A stretch of 64,000 nucleotides of DNA from Flavobacterium coralii (GCF_019891545.1 NZ_JAHDIU010000004.1:248001-312000), one strand, 5' to 3'; shown: positions 45,211 to 54,240, counted from the stretch's first letter. Notes: generated by a model from the sequence alone, not told the origin. Numbers and translations are program-made.

Positions 45211-45771
45211 ATGAACAGTATATTTTACAACAGGATTGCAGCCAGCACGGCACACCGCACGATAAGAGACGAACTTTCGGGTATGGTGTTGCAGGACACC
45301 ATGCTCTTGCCCTGCCTCATGGAAATTGCTTTAAATACCGAAGATAAAAACCATCATAAAGCCTGCTGGATAGCTGAGCTTGTTTTTGAAGCAAACCTGC
45401 AACTGCTGGAATCTTACTTATCTGATTTCTGCAAAACGCTTAGCAGTTACAAACATGAAGGTGCAATACGGTCGGTTTCCAAGATATGCTTGTTTGCTGT
45501 AGGCCTCAACCGGAAACAACCGGGCCTTCTTACTCCTGAACAACTACAACAAATAACAGAAGCCTGTTTTGACTGGCTTATAGACCCTGACGCTAAAGTT
45601 GCCGCAAAGGCTTATGCCATGCGGGCACTATACATAATCGGTAAAAAACAGGAGTGGATTTACCCGGAGCTTTCGCAGATACTCGCGCAGGACTTTCCGC
45701 AGCACACTGCCGCCTATAAAAGTGCCGCAAAAGATATACTTCGTAAAATTGCATGGCAGCAAAGCAGTTAG
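45211..45771 (+). CDS. Helical-repeat protein of unknown function
   Basis: A 186-residue cytoplasmic protein made of paired helices (DELSGMVLQDTMLLPCLMEIALNTEDKNHHKACWIAELVFEAN; GAIRSVSKICLFAVGL; PDAKVAAKAYAMRALYIIGKKQEWIYPELSQIL), which resembles HEAT/ARM repeats. Similar short proteins are sometimes labelled adenylosuccinate lyase in databases, but no lyase motif is present. It begins 32 bases after the TonB receptor and its stop overlaps the end of the convergent MFS gene by 4 bases. Confidence 0.75.
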   Translation: MNSIFYNRIAASTAHRTIRDELSGMVLQDTMLLPCLMEIALNTEDKNHHKACWIAELVFEANLQLLESYLSDFCKTLSSYKHEGAIRSVSKICLFAVGLNRKQPGLLTPEQLQQITEACFDWLIDPDAKVAAKAYAMRALYIIGKKQEWIYPELSQILAQDFPQHTAAYKSAAKDILRKIAWQQSS

Positions 45772-47045
45772 TTTTCCTCCTGCTCTTCGTATTTGAAATT
45801 GCGCAGTTGCGGCGCACTGAAAAAAGTAACGGCAACCACCCCGAGCGTAAGGCAGCCCCCTACCACAACCGCACGAACGGTGCCGAGCCAGTGTGCCATT
45901 ACGCCACTCTCAAAATCGCCCAGTTCGTTAGATGAGCTTACGAATATAGTGTTTACCGATGCCACCCTGCCCCGCATATGGTCGGGTGTTACAAGTTGCA
46001 AAATGGTGCTGCGCACTACTACGCTCACGGCATCAAACATACCCGAGCACAGCAGCATAAAAAAAGACAGTATAAAATTGGTGGAGATACCAAATATGAT
46101 AATAGACAGTGCAAAGCCTGTTACTGCCAGAAAAAGCTTTCTTCCCGGATTGGTTTTCAGCGGCAGGAAAGCCAGTACGCTCATGGTTATAATAGCGCCA
46201 ATTCCCGGCGCTGCGCGCAATATACCAAAGCCCACCTCATCTACATGCAGTATTTCTTTCTGGTAAACGGGTAAAAGCGCTACTGCCCCACCAAACAGCA
46301 CCGAGAACATATCCAGAAGTTGTGCCCCAAGCAGAGCAGGGGTTTTTACCACAAAACGAATGCCCTGTGTGAGGCTTTGCAATATGGGTTCTTTTTCTTT
46401 TTTTAGTATGGGTTTGGTTGAAATTGAAAGTATGGGGATGAGCATTAGCACCTCTACAACCAGTACAGCAAACATTCCGGTTGTTACACCGCTAACGGCT
46501 ATAAGCACACCTGCGGCAAGCGGGCCTACCACAGCGCCCAGTTGCCAACCCATACTGCTCCAGCTTGTTGCGTTTGCGTAGTGCTTGCGGGGAACAATAA
46601 GCCCGAACAGTGAAAAGACGGAAGGCCCCATAAAAGAACGGATAATACCTCCGCAAAACACTAAAAAGTAAATAAGGTACAGCGTATTGGAAAGCCCTAA
46701 TGAACCCAATGCATAAGGCGTTGTAAGCAGGAACAAACTGAGCCCAAGCAGTATATAAGCCGAGATACAGAACAAAACCATTTTGCGTTTTTCGGCAAGG
46801 TCAACATAATGCCCGGCGAAAAGCGAGCAGCCTATTGCAGGTATTACCTCGGCAAGCCCTACAAAACCAAGCGCCAGCTTATCGTTTGTAAGGTGGTAAA
46901 CCCAATAAAATATAATGGTTATCTGCATGTTCAGGGCAAAAATTAGCCCAAAACGTATAGTGAGAAACGAAAGGAATTCGCGGATTTTAAGTACGGGGTT
47001 CTTTTTAAAGAAGCCCCTGCCGCCTTCATCTTCGTTATTTTCCAT
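45768..47045 (-). CDS. Major facilitator superfamily transporter
   Basis: A 425-residue, 12-TM transporter with the MFS-A loop GHYVDLAEKRKMVLFC between TM2 and TM3 and a longer TM4-5 region (SVFSLFGLIVPRKHYANATSWSSMGWQLGAVVGPLAAGVLIAVSG) typical of enterobactin exporter (EntS)-like drug/siderophore exporters. The C-terminal half has TPALLGAQLLDMFSVLFGGAVALLPVYQKEIL and VTPDHMRGRVASVNTIF. The TonB receptor nearby hints at a siderophore or export role, which is inference. A perfect -7 box lies at 47065-47072. Confidence 0.92.
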   Translation of the reverse strand: MENNEDEGGRGFFKKNPVLKIREFLSFLTIRFGLIFALNMQITIIFYWVYHLTNDKLALGFVGLAEVIPAIGCSLFAGHYVDLAEKRKMVLFCISAYILLGLSLFLLTTPYALGSLGLSNTLYLIYFLVFCGGIIRSFMGPSVFSLFGLIVPRKHYANATSWSSMGWQLGAVVGPLAAGVLIAVSGVTTGMFAVLVVEVLMLIPILSISTKPILKKEKEPILQSLTQGIRFVVKTPALLGAQLLDMFSVLFGGAVALLPVYQKEILHVDEVGFGILRAAPGIGAIITMSVLAFLPLKTNPGRKLFLAVTGFALSIIIFGISTNFILSFFMLLCSGMFDAVSVVVRSTILQLVTPDHMRGRVASVNTIFVSSSNELGDFESGVMAHWLGTVRAVVVGGCLTLGVVAVTFFSAPQLRNFKYEEQEEN

Positions 47046-47064
47046 AGCCGCTTGTTATTTGCGG

Positions 47065-47072
47065 CAAATATA
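47065..47072 (-). promoter_or_regulatory. -7 box of the MFS gene
   Basis: Minus-strand TATATTTG, perfect consensus, 19 bases before the MFS ATG. Confidence 0.5.
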
Positions 47073-47172
47073 CAACTGCAGGCATTGAACGCAGAGGTAC
47101 ACAAATTATATTTTTGAAAAATCTGTACTGGAGATTTTTAGTATTTTAGCGTTATAAACTAACTAAAATTTT

Positions 47173-47571
47173 ATGAAACTGAATCTCTTAACCGTTTTTG
47201 CGTTCACTTGCGTTTCTGCTTTTGGACAGGCTCCCGAACAAAAAACAGATAAATACTCTATTGAAGCGATAAGGTATTATGAGCAAAACCCTAGCCCCGA
47301 TTGTTATAAAATACAATTCAGTATTTACAGAACTGATGTATATGGTACACGATGGCTTACACATGCCGCAAAAATAATGTTAGGCGACTGCATTGAATGT
47401 ATTGGTGAATATTTTTACAGCAGGGACTATGGTTTCAGGGATTGCATTATAAAAGACGATAAGATAATGGACAGACCTTTTTTAGACTTCTTTAGGAAAC
47501 ATCCTGAAATGCTGCCACAGTATGCTACGGAAAGAAGCGAAATCCTCAAAAAACTGAATAAAAAGAACTAA
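47173..47571 (+). CDS. Small secreted protein of unknown function
   Basis: A 132-residue protein with a signal peptide (MKLNLLTVFAFTCVSAFGQ, cleavage before APEQ). The mature part has a compact beta-rich region (IQFSIYRTDVYGTRWLTHAAKIMLGDCIECIGEYFYSR) with a Cys-x-x-Cys pair and a helical end (LDFFRKHPEMLPQYATERSEILKKLNKKN). It lies between two minus-strand genes. No family is recognised. Confidence 0.75.
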   Translation: MKLNLLTVFAFTCVSAFGQAPEQKTDKYSIEAIRYYEQNPSPDCYKIQFSIYRTDVYGTRWLTHAAKIMLGDCIECIGEYFYSRDYGFRDCIIKDDKIMDRPFLDFFRKHPEMLPQYATERSEILKKLNKKN

Positions 47572-49035
47572 CTACCCGCCGCTTGTCAGCCTGTCAAGTA
47601 AGGTTTTAAGGTTAACGGTAACAAAACCGGAACTGTGGTCAGACAATCCGTAAGGTATAATTAGCTCATCATTGTGTATTATTGAGCCGCAAGAATACAC
47701 TACGTTAGGCACATAACCTTCGCGCTCGTCAGGGTTAGGCACAATAAGCGGGTCTTTAAGCCTGCCAATTTCTTTTTCAGGATTATCAATATCGAGTAAA
47801 GAAGCGCCTATGCTGTAACGCCTCATCGGGCCAACCGCATGGGTAATAACCAGCCAGCCGCAATCGGTCTCAATAGGCGAACCGCAATTGCCTATCTGCA
47901 CCAATTCCCAGGAATATTCAGGCGATTGTATTTTTATCGGCTCATCCCATTCATTAATGTTGTCGCTGTACATCAGGTAATTGTTCCAGCCGTCTATTCT
48001 CGACAGCATTGCATACCTTCCGTTTATCTTGCGCGGAAAGAGCGCCAGGTTTTTGTTACGGGCACCCTCACCATGCAACGGACTTGTTTTAAACTCATAA
48101 AAATCGGTGGTCTTTAAAAGCTTTGGCATTATGTGTACCCCGTCATAAGCAGTATAGGTGGCATAATATATAATGCGGCCGTTATCATCTGTAAAACGAA
48201 CAAAGCGCGCATCCTCTATACCTTTAATCTCAAAATCGGATATGGGGAAAATAACGCGGTCGCTTATGTCAGTATCTTTAGAAAAGGAAATACGGCGGTA
48301 GCTGTCGGATAAGGAGAGTATCATATTATACTGGCGTATAATTTTAGGGTCTTTTGTATCCTGTTTCACCTCCATTATAAGCGCTTTGAGCTGATCATAA
48401 TCAAAACGGTCGCCCAGCCTTTTATCAACAATATCAAGAAACTCACCGTTTATATCTTCCTCTTTGGCTTTGCGTAAAAACTGGCGTTTATGGTAAATAA
48501 GATTGTGTATTTTTTCAGCTTCATCAATATAATTGCCTGCGGGTATAACCGTAATATTGTTCTGCCTATCAATTATTGCCCTGCGGAAAACTACTGAAGA
48601 CACATGCCCCTCGCCTACTGCCCTGAAGCTGATGATTACCCTTAGCTGCCCCTCTTCAAGGTTGGTCTGGTCGGGGTCTGCCACTATGGAAGGGTTAAAA
48701 AATGCAGCCGACTCTATAGAATATTCGTGTGTAAAGTAGGCCCCTATCAAGAGCTTTGTATATTCGTCGAGTGTTGCATAGTCGGCTCCCGCCCTTTCAA
48801 TATCAACCCTTACGCGTTCGCAGTGGCGCAGCAGTTTTTTGGTAATACTGCGGTGGCGTTTAGAGAAATCCTGCAGCAGCGGAGACACAAGCCCAAACAC
48901 CCGCTCCCTGTCCATTGCCAGTATTTTTTTTATGAGTTCTACGGCGCGTCCTTCACCATTAAAAAAGAAGCGTGCAATAACCCTTTTGGTGTCGGGATAC
49001 ACTTTAACGGGCTTTCGTTCTACAGATAATCTCAT
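47572..49035 (-). CDS. GH130-like protein (mannoside phosphorylase family) with N-terminal extension
   Basis: A 487-residue protein whose C-terminal three quarters is a five-bladed propeller of GH130 type: DARFVRFTDDNGRIIYYATYTAYDGVH, KNLALFPRKINGRYAMLSRIDGWNNYLMYSDNI, PIETDCGWLVITHAVGPMRRYSIGASLLDIDNP and NVVYSCGSIIHNDELIIPYGLSDHSSGF. The family uses phosphate or water on beta-mannosides. The N-terminal region of about 150 residues (SPLLQDFSKRHRSITKKLLRHCERV) is helical and not part of the usual short enzymes. No sugar transporter or other mannan gene adjoins, so the substrate is open. No signal peptide, so cytoplasmic. Confidence 0.85.
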   Translation of the reverse strand: MRLSVERKPVKVYPDTKRVIARFFFNGEGRAVELIKKILAMDRERVFGLVSPLLQDFSKRHRSITKKLLRHCERVRVDIERAGADYATLDEYTKLLIGAYFTHEYSIESAAFFNPSIVADPDQTNLEEGQLRVIISFRAVGEGHVSSVVFRRAIIDRQNNITVIPAGNYIDEAEKIHNLIYHKRQFLRKAKEEDINGEFLDIVDKRLGDRFDYDQLKALIMEVKQDTKDPKIIRQYNMILSLSDSYRRISFSKDTDISDRVIFPISDFEIKGIEDARFVRFTDDNGRIIYYATYTAYDGVHIMPKLLKTTDFYEFKTSPLHGEGARNKNLALFPRKINGRYAMLSRIDGWNNYLMYSDNINEWDEPIKIQSPEYSWELVQIGNCGSPIETDCGWLVITHAVGPMRRYSIGASLLDIDNPEKEIGRLKDPLIVPNPDEREGYVPNVVYSCGSIIHNDELIIPYGLSDHSSGFVTVNLKTLLDRLTSGG

Positions 49036-49197
49036 GTTCAGGTTTTTTGTCGTAATAGTATTGATTATACCAAATTACAATTTCTATCAGGAAAATTCAC
49101 ACAGCTAAATGCTAAAGTTTAGTAAAAATACTACAGCTATATTTTAGGCACGTGTACAATTACGAAGATTTTAATAGTTAGTTTTTGCAGCATTAAG

Positions 49198-49205
49198 TAT
49201 CTTTG
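49198..49205 (+). promoter_or_regulatory. -7 box of purK
   Basis: TATCTTTG, perfect TAnnTTTG, 23 bases before the purK ATG. TTTTTG stands only 10 bases upstream, so the -33 part is not standard. Confidence 0.5.
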
Positions 49206-49228
49206 GGCTTGCAAATTACAACACAACA

Positions 49229-50404
49229 ATGAACTACTTTTCTTCAGATTTTAAACTCGGAATTTTAGGCGGGGGGCAGCTTGGAAAAATGCTGCTTACC
49301 GAAACCCGCAAGTTTGACATACAAACCTACGTGCTTGACCCAAGTGACGAAGCACCATGTAAAATTGGCTGTAACCATTTTGTGAAAGGCAGCCTTACCG
49401 ATTTTGATACGGTTTACAACTTTGGCAGGCAGGTAGATGTGCTTACTATAGAAATTGAGCACGTAAACGTAGACGCCCTGGAAAAACTGGAAGCCGAAGG
49501 CGTTAAAGTTTACCCAAGCCCTGCCACGCTGAAACTGATTAAAAACAAAGGCGGGCAAAAAGATTTTTATGCCGCCAACAATATACCTACTGCCGATTAC
49601 AGGCGTTTTGAAAATATAAATGACCTTAAAGTAGCGGTAGATAACGGCGAAATAGCAATGCCTTTTGTGTGGAAAAGTACAGAAGGTGGTTATGATGGGA
49701 ACGGTGTTAAGGTGATACGGTCGGCTGAAAGTTTTGAAGGTGTGCCGAATGTGCAGTGCATTGCCGAAGTAATGGTACCCTTTGTTTATGAACTCGCAGT
49801 AATAGTGGCACGCAGCCCAAAAGGTAAAATTGCTACCTACCCGGTAGTGGAGATGGAATTTCATCCGGAAGCTAACCAGGTGGAGTATGTAATATGCCCG
49901 GCACGCATACCGGATGCCGTTGCAGAGAAAGCTCAGGAAATTGCGCTTAAAGTATCAGAAGCATTTGGACATGTTGGGCTTTTAGCCGTAGAGATGTTCT
50001 GCACCGAAGATGAGCAGGTACTGGTTAATGAAGTTGCGCCGAGGCCCCACAACAGCGGGCACTATTCCATAGAAGCAAGCTATACTTCTCAGTTTGAGCA
50101 ACACCTAAGGGCGATACTTAATCTGCCATTGGGCAATACAGGCAGCAAAGCCGCGGGTATAATGGTAAACCTTGTAGGCGCAGAAGGATATATTGGCGAT
50201 GTAAAATATAAGGGAATGAAGAAAATCCTTAAAATGGATGGCGTTACCCCTCATATTTACGGCAAGAAGCAAACAAGGCCATTCCGCAAAATGGGACACG
50301 TAACCATTGTGCATAAAGACATAAGCCAGGCACGCGATATTGCAGAAAAAGTTAAGGAAAGCATTAAGGTAATCAGTGTGCCTACGCAGGAGTGGGACAA
50401 GTAG
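49229..50404 (+). CDS. purK: N5-carboxyaminoimidazole ribonucleotide synthase
   Basis: Uses ATP and bicarbonate to convert AIR to N5-CAIR in purine synthesis. The 391-residue ATP-grasp protein starts LGILGGGQLGKMLLTETRK, then has LTIEIEHVNVDALEKLEAEG, PFVWKSTEGGYDGNGVKVI, the catalytic VNEVAPRPHNSGHYSIEASYTSQFEQHLRAIL and VNLVGAEG. It is followed by purE after a 116-base spacer with hairpins, the two halves of the same two-step carboxylation. Confidence 0.97.
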   Translation: MNYFSSDFKLGILGGGQLGKMLLTETRKFDIQTYVLDPSDEAPCKIGCNHFVKGSLTDFDTVYNFGRQVDVLTIEIEHVNVDALEKLEAEGVKVYPSPATLKLIKNKGGQKDFYAANNIPTADYRRFENINDLKVAVDNGEIAMPFVWKSTEGGYDGNGVKVIRSAESFEGVPNVQCIAEVMVPFVYELAVIVARSPKGKIATYPVVEMEFHPEANQVEYVICPARIPDAVAEKAQEIALKVSEAFGHVGLLAVEMFCTEDEQVLVNEVAPRPHNSGHYSIEASYTSQFEQHLRAILNLPLGNTGSKAAGIMVNLVGAEGYIGDVKYKGMKKILKMDGVTPHIYGKKQTRPFRKMGHVTIVHKDISQARDIAEKVKESIKVISVPTQEWDK

Positions 50405-50468
50405 AGATAAGGCAAGAGGCATTAGCCATTAGTTATTGGTTGATAGTTATTAAAATAAAAAAATAAAT

Positions 50469-50511
50469 CCTGTTTCCCCTACAGGTAAATTTCCCCTTTA
50501 GGGGTTTAGGG
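50469..50511 (+). repeat. GC-rich hairpin words in the purK-purE spacer
   Basis: Two small palindromes in an otherwise AT-rich spacer: CCTGTTTCCCCTACAGG (50469-50485) and CCCCTTTAGGGG (50493-50504), followed by TTTAGGGGCTAAA. There is no T tract, so a strong terminator is unlikely. It sits just before the purE ATG and could affect purE expression. Confidence 0.5.
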
Positions 50512-50520
50512 GCTAAAAAT

Positions 50521-51009
50521 ATGAAAGTCGGAATTATAATGGGCAGCATTTCGGATATGCCGGTAATGCAGGATGCCATAAACATATTAAAGGATTTTGG
50601 TATAGAAACAGAGGTTGATATAGTATCGGCCCACCGCACACCCGATAAACTTTATGAATACAGCAAAGATGCCCATACACGAGGTATATCGGTAATTATT
50701 GCCGGTGCAGGCGGCGCAGCCCACCTGCCGGGCATGGTAGCCAGCATGAGCCCCCTGCCGGTTATTGGCGTACCTGTAAAATCAAGCAACAGTATAGACG
50801 GATGGGACAGTGTGCTTTCTATACTGCAAATGCCGGGCGGTGTGCCTGTAGCAACAGTAGCACTTAACGGAGCCAAAAATGCGGGCATACTTGCCGCACA
50901 AATACTGGGCAGCCATGACAAACTGGTTCAGGCAAAAATACTGGCTTATAAGCTCAGCCTAAAAGATGCCGTAAACAAGGCTGCCGCAGAACTAAAAAAC
51001 AAGGAATAG
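50521..51009 (+). CDS. purE: N5-CAIR mutase (class I PurE)
   Basis: Rearranges N5-CAIR to CAIR. The 162 residues show [21 protein letters not shown], the catalytic [30 protein letters not shown] and [31 protein letters not shown], all class I features. It pairs functionally with the preceding purK. The M3 peptidase gene follows after 28 bases. Confidence 0.97.
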   Translation: MKVGIIMGSISDMPVMQDAINILKDFGIETEVDIVSAHRTPDKLYEYSKDAHTRGISVIIAGAGGAAHLPGMVASMSPLPVIGVPVKSSNSIDGWDSVLSILQMPGGVPVATVALNGAKNAGILAAQILGSHDKLVQAKILAYKLSLKDAVNKAAAELKNKE

Positions 51010-51037
51010 TTTTCAATACAACTAAGCATAAGATTGC

Positions 51038-53065
51038 ATGAATATACTCACACAAAAATTCAATACCAAACACGATACAGCGCCTTTCAGCCAAATAAAG
51101 AACGAAGATTACCTGCCTGCTTTTCAGGAAGGCATCGCTTCTGCAAAAGCTGAAATTAATGCTATTGTTAACAATCCTTCCGAACCTGATTTCGACAACA
51201 CCATTGCCGCCCTGTCATTTAGTGGCGAAATGCTGGAAAGGATATCATCTATATTCTTTAACCTGCATTCGGCAGAAACCAATGACGAAATTCAAAAAAT
51301 AGCACAGGAGGTTTCACCCCTGCTATCTGAATTTGGCAATGATGTAAGACTGAACAAAGAATTGTTCGAAAGGGTTAAGGCAGTATATGACAAACGCGCA
51401 TCACTTAACCTGACGCCCGAGCAGGCTACACTGCTTGAAAAAAAATATAAGGGTTTTTCACGCAACGGCGCTAACCTGCCGGAAGATAAAAAGACTAAAC
51501 TTCGCGAAATAGATAAAGAGCTATCTAAGCTAAGTTTACAATTCGGTGAAAACGTACTTGCTGAAACAAATGCATTCCAGCTGCATATAACGGATGAAAA
51601 AGACCTTTCCGGGTTGCCGGAAGGTGCTATTGAAGGCGCTCGTGAGATGGCTATGACACAGGAAAAGGAAGGCTGGATTTTTACGCTTGACTATCCGAGT
51701 TATGTACCGTTTATGACCTATGCTGATAACCGCGAACTCCGCAAAAAGCTTGCATTAGCTTTTGGTGCAAAAGGATTTCAAAAAAATGAGTTTGATAATC
51801 AGGAAATAGTTTTACTAATAGTAAAGCTGCGCCACGAGCGCGCTAACCTGCTCGGTTATAAATCGCATGCCGATTTTGTACTGGAAGAGCGCATGGCAGA
51901 GAGTCCGCAAAAGGTACGCGACTTTTTAGGCGAACTGCTTGAAAAGGCTAAACCCGCAGCGCAGAAAGAGTTTGAGCAGCTTACACAGTTTGCAAAAGAG
52001 CTTGACGGGATTGATGTACTTCAAAAATGGGATGGAGCTTACTACTCTGAAAAGCTGAAGCAAAAACTTTTTAACCTTGATGATGAAAAACTAAAGCCTT
52101 ACTTTCAGCTTGAAAAAGTGCTGAACGGCGCTTTTACCATTGCAGGAAAATTATACAGTATCCGATTTGAAGAAGTTCAGGATATTGATAAATATCATAA
52201 AGATGTAAGGACATATGAAGTAAAAGATGAAAACGATGAGCTTACAGCTATCTTTTATGCCGACTTCTTTCCCCGCAAGGGTAAACGCAACGGAGCGTGG
52301 ATGACGTCTTACAAACCACAGTATATAAAAGATGGTGTTAATGAGCGTCCGCACGTTTCTATAGTCTGCAACTTTACCAAGCCTACCGAAACGAAGCCAT
52401 CATTACTTACCTTTAATGAGGTTACCACGCTTTTCCATGAATTTGGGCACGCACTGCATGGCATGTTGGCCAACACGGTTTATCCGAGCCTTTCGGGTAC
52501 AAGTGTTTACTGGGACTTTGTAGAGCTGCCGAGCCAGGTTATGGAAAACTGGTGCTACGAACCGGAAGCGCTGGAGCTTTTTGCACACCACTACAAAACC
52601 GGGGAAATGATTCCGATGGAATACATTGAAAAGATTAAAGAAAGTGCAAGCTTTCAGGAAGGCATGGCAACACTGCGCCAGTTGAGCTTTGGCCTGCTTG
52701 ATATGGGCTGGCACAGCCTAGACCCCGGCAGCGTAACCGATGTAAAAACTTTTGAGTTGGAACAATTTGTCTCAACACAGCTTTACCCAGATGTGGCAGA
52801 AAATGCCATGAGCACGGCATTCAGCCATATATTCCAGGGTGGTTATTCATCAGGTTATTACAGCTATAAATGGGCAGAGGTACTGGATGCCGATGCTTTT
52901 GAACTGTTTCAGGAAAAAGGCATTTTTGATGCTGAAACCGCCCGTTTATTTAAAGAGCATATTCTCTCTAAAGGCGGTACAGAGCACCCGATGGAATTAT
53001 ACAAACGTTTCCGTGGGCAGGAGCCAAAACCCGATGCGCTTTTAAAACGCGCAGGGCTGTTATAA
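51038..53065 (+). CDS. dcp: M3 family zinc metallopeptidase (peptidyl-dipeptidase Dcp type)
   Basis: Hydrolyses oligopeptides, Dcp types from the C terminus. The 675 residues have no signal peptide, so it is probably cytoplasmic. The zinc motif is in TLFHEFGHALHGMLA, with the third ligand Glu in the following ENWCYEPEALELFAHHY; the substrate region has FSHIFQGGYSSGYYSYKWAEVLDADAF and ends with SKGGTEHPMELYKRFRGQEPKPDALLKRAGLL, typical of Dcp/OpdA. A hairpin after it serves as terminator. Confidence 0.95.
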   Translation: MNILTQKFNTKHDTAPFSQIKNEDYLPAFQEGIASAKAEINAIVNNPSEPDFDNTIAALSFSGEMLERISSIFFNLHSAETNDEIQKIAQEVSPLLSEFGNDVRLNKELFERVKAVYDKRASLNLTPEQATLLEKKYKGFSRNGANLPEDKKTKLREIDKELSKLSLQFGENVLAETNAFQLHITDEKDLSGLPEGAIEGAREMAMTQEKEGWIFTLDYPSYVPFMTYADNRELRKKLALAFGAKGFQKNEFDNQEIVLLIVKLRHERANLLGYKSHADFVLEERMAESPQKVRDFLGELLEKAKPAAQKEFEQLTQFAKELDGIDVLQKWDGAYYSEKLKQKLFNLDDEKLKPYFQLEKVLNGAFTIAGKLYSIRFEEVQDIDKYHKDVRTYEVKDENDELTAIFYADFFPRKGKRNGAWMTSYKPQYIKDGVNERPHVSIVCNFTKPTETKPSLLTFNEVTTLFHEFGHALHGMLANTVYPSLSGTSVYWDFVELPSQVMENWCYEPEALELFAHHYKTGEMIPMEYIEKIKESASFQEGMATLRQLSFGLLDMGWHSLDPGSVTDVKTFELEQFVSTQLYPDVAENAMSTAFSHIFQGGYSSGYYSYKWAEVLDADAFELFQEKGIFDAETARLFKEHILSKGGTEHPMELYKRFRGQEPKPDALLKRAGLL

Positions 53066-53097
53066 TAGATATATAATAAATAGATTACAGAAAATAA

Positions 53098-53137
53098 ACA
53101 AAGGCTGCCTTAAATTGAAATTTTGAGTCAGCCTTGT
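53098..53137. terminator. Hairpin downstream of the M3 gene, resembling repeat termini
   Basis: AAGGCTGCCTTAAAT (53101-53115) and TTTTGAGTCAGCCTTGT (53121-53137) are inverted. The 7-base end stem is AAGGCTG/CAGCCTT, with further pairing inside. It lies between convergent genes. The arms resemble the termini of the MITE-like repeats (GGCTGTCTCAAAA), as if an internally deleted copy served as a terminator. Confidence 0.55.
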
Positions 53138-53159
53138 TATATTATTCATGTCTTTTGAT

Positions 53160-53594
53160 TTAGCTATTGCCGCTATCATCAGGTTTATCAGGCTTGCCCG
53201 CTTGATTACTCCCTTGGTTACTATTCGTATTTCCGGCATTTGTACTCCCATTTGCACTAGAAGGTCCTCCAAATGTATTATTCCCCCTTTTATTTATAAA
53301 AGTTGTAAAAATACCTTCTATAAAGTCGGCACCGGCATAGCCTGCCGCTACTATTGCAAAAAGATATTCATCATCTTTAAAAAATCCTTTGTTAACCAAT
53401 ACATATAATGCACCCGCTACAAAGCCTATAAAAAGGCTTATTATAAGGCGTGATGCATTTACGGGTTCGTTTTCTTCCCTCCGGCTATTTTCGTCCGAAA
53501 GTTTTTTCAGGCCAACTGCCATACGTATTCCCTGCCCTAAAAGGCCAAGCAGCCCTCCCGCAAGAACATTGTTAATAACATCTGTTGCAGTCAT
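53160..53594 (-). CDS. Membrane protein with Asn/Ser/Gly-rich tail, unknown function
   Basis: The start is taken at 53594 (MTATDVINNVLAGG, 144 residues), because the longer frame to 53678 begins in AT-rich non-coding-like sequence. Two hydrophobic stretches are seen (VLAGGLLGLLGQGIRMAVGL; LIISLFIGFVAGALYVLVNKGFF) and a third shorter one (YLFAIVAAGYAGADFIEGIF). About 35 C-terminal residues are low complexity (NGSTNAGNTNSNQGSNQAG). No family is recognised. It is convergent with the M3 peptidase gene and divergent from the GbsR-type gene. Confidence 0.7.
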   Translation of the reverse strand: MTATDVINNVLAGGLLGLLGQGIRMAVGLKKLSDENSRREENEPVNASRLIISLFIGFVAGALYVLVNKGFFKDDEYLFAIVAAGYAGADFIEGIFTTFINKRGNNTFGGPSSANGSTNAGNTNSNQGSNQAGKPDKPDDSGNS

Positions 53595-53681
53595 ACATGT
53601 AAGATTTAAGTTGATCCTTAAAATTATTTTTAATTTAATTTTAACAAAATACCCATTAACAGGTATTTTTGTTTTCAAATA

Positions 53682-53714
53682 TTTTTGAAAGTTTAGAATT
53701 TATATTTACCTTTG
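53682..53714 (+). promoter_or_regulatory. Promoter of the GbsR-like gene, 4 bases before the ATG
   Basis: TTTTTG (53682-53687), exactly 19 bases, then TACCTTTG (53707-53714), both perfect. The ATG follows after only four bases (ATAC), so the transcript start should fall at or next to the first codon. Confidence 0.8.
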
Positions 53715-53718
53715 ATAC

Positions 53719-54225
53719 ATGGAATTCAGCGAAGCAAAAAATAAATTCATACAAACCTGGGGGGCACTTGGCTCACAATGGGGTATTAACAAGACCATGG
53801 CACAGATACACGCCCTGCTGATGGTGTCGCCCGATGCGCTTTCTATGGAGGACATTATGGAAGAACTGCAAATATCCCGTGGTAATGCCAGTATGAACCT
53901 GCGTGCGCTTATGGATTGGGGAATTATTTATAAAGACCTAAAGCCGGGTGAGCGTAAAGAATATTTTATCGCCGAAAAAGACCTTGACGAGCTTGCTGTA
54001 AAAATTGCCAAAGAGCGCAGCCGCCGCGAAATTAAGCCTGCACTTAAAGTGCTTAAAGATGTTTCAAGCGGAGTTAAAGATGATAAATCGGCTGAGGCAA
54101 AACATTTTACCAAAAAAACAGGTGAACTTTATGACTTTGTACTAAAAGCTGACAACATGATAGAGAAGGTTACCGAAATGAAAGACAACTGGATGGCACG
54201 CCTTGTTATGAAAATTATGAAATAA
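53719..54225 (+). CDS. GbsR/MarR-type transcriptional regulator
   Basis: A 168-residue winged-helix regulator with the start MEFSEAKNKFIQTWGALGSQWGINKTMAQIHALLMVSPDALSMEDIMEELQISRGNASMNLRALMDWGIIYK, the GbsR/MarR pattern, then a helical dimerisation part (KADNMIEKVTEMKDNW). GbsR relatives control glycine betaine synthesis or transport genes in other bacteria; no such gene is adjacent, so the regulon is unknown. The promoter geometry suggests a leaderless mRNA. An AT-rich Crp-like gene follows after 15 bases. Confidence 0.9.
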   Translation: MEFSEAKNKFIQTWGALGSQWGINKTMAQIHALLMVSPDALSMEDIMEELQISRGNASMNLRALMDWGIIYKDLKPGERKEYFIAEKDLDELAVKIAKERSRREIKPALKVLKDVSSGVKDDKSAEAKHFTKKTGELYDFVLKADNMIEKVTEMKDNWMARLVMKIMK

Positions 54226-54240
54226 ATAATAATATCTTAA

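Noticed and set aside
49265-49864. 199-codon minus-strand frame antisense to purK
   Set aside because: Shadow of purK, with His/Phe/Tyr excess and no domain.
53595-53678. Extension of the 53160 gene to the upstream ATG at 53678
   Set aside because: The added 28 residues are Ile/Lys/Asn from AT-rich non-coding-type sequence; the conserved-looking hydrophobic start is at 53594.
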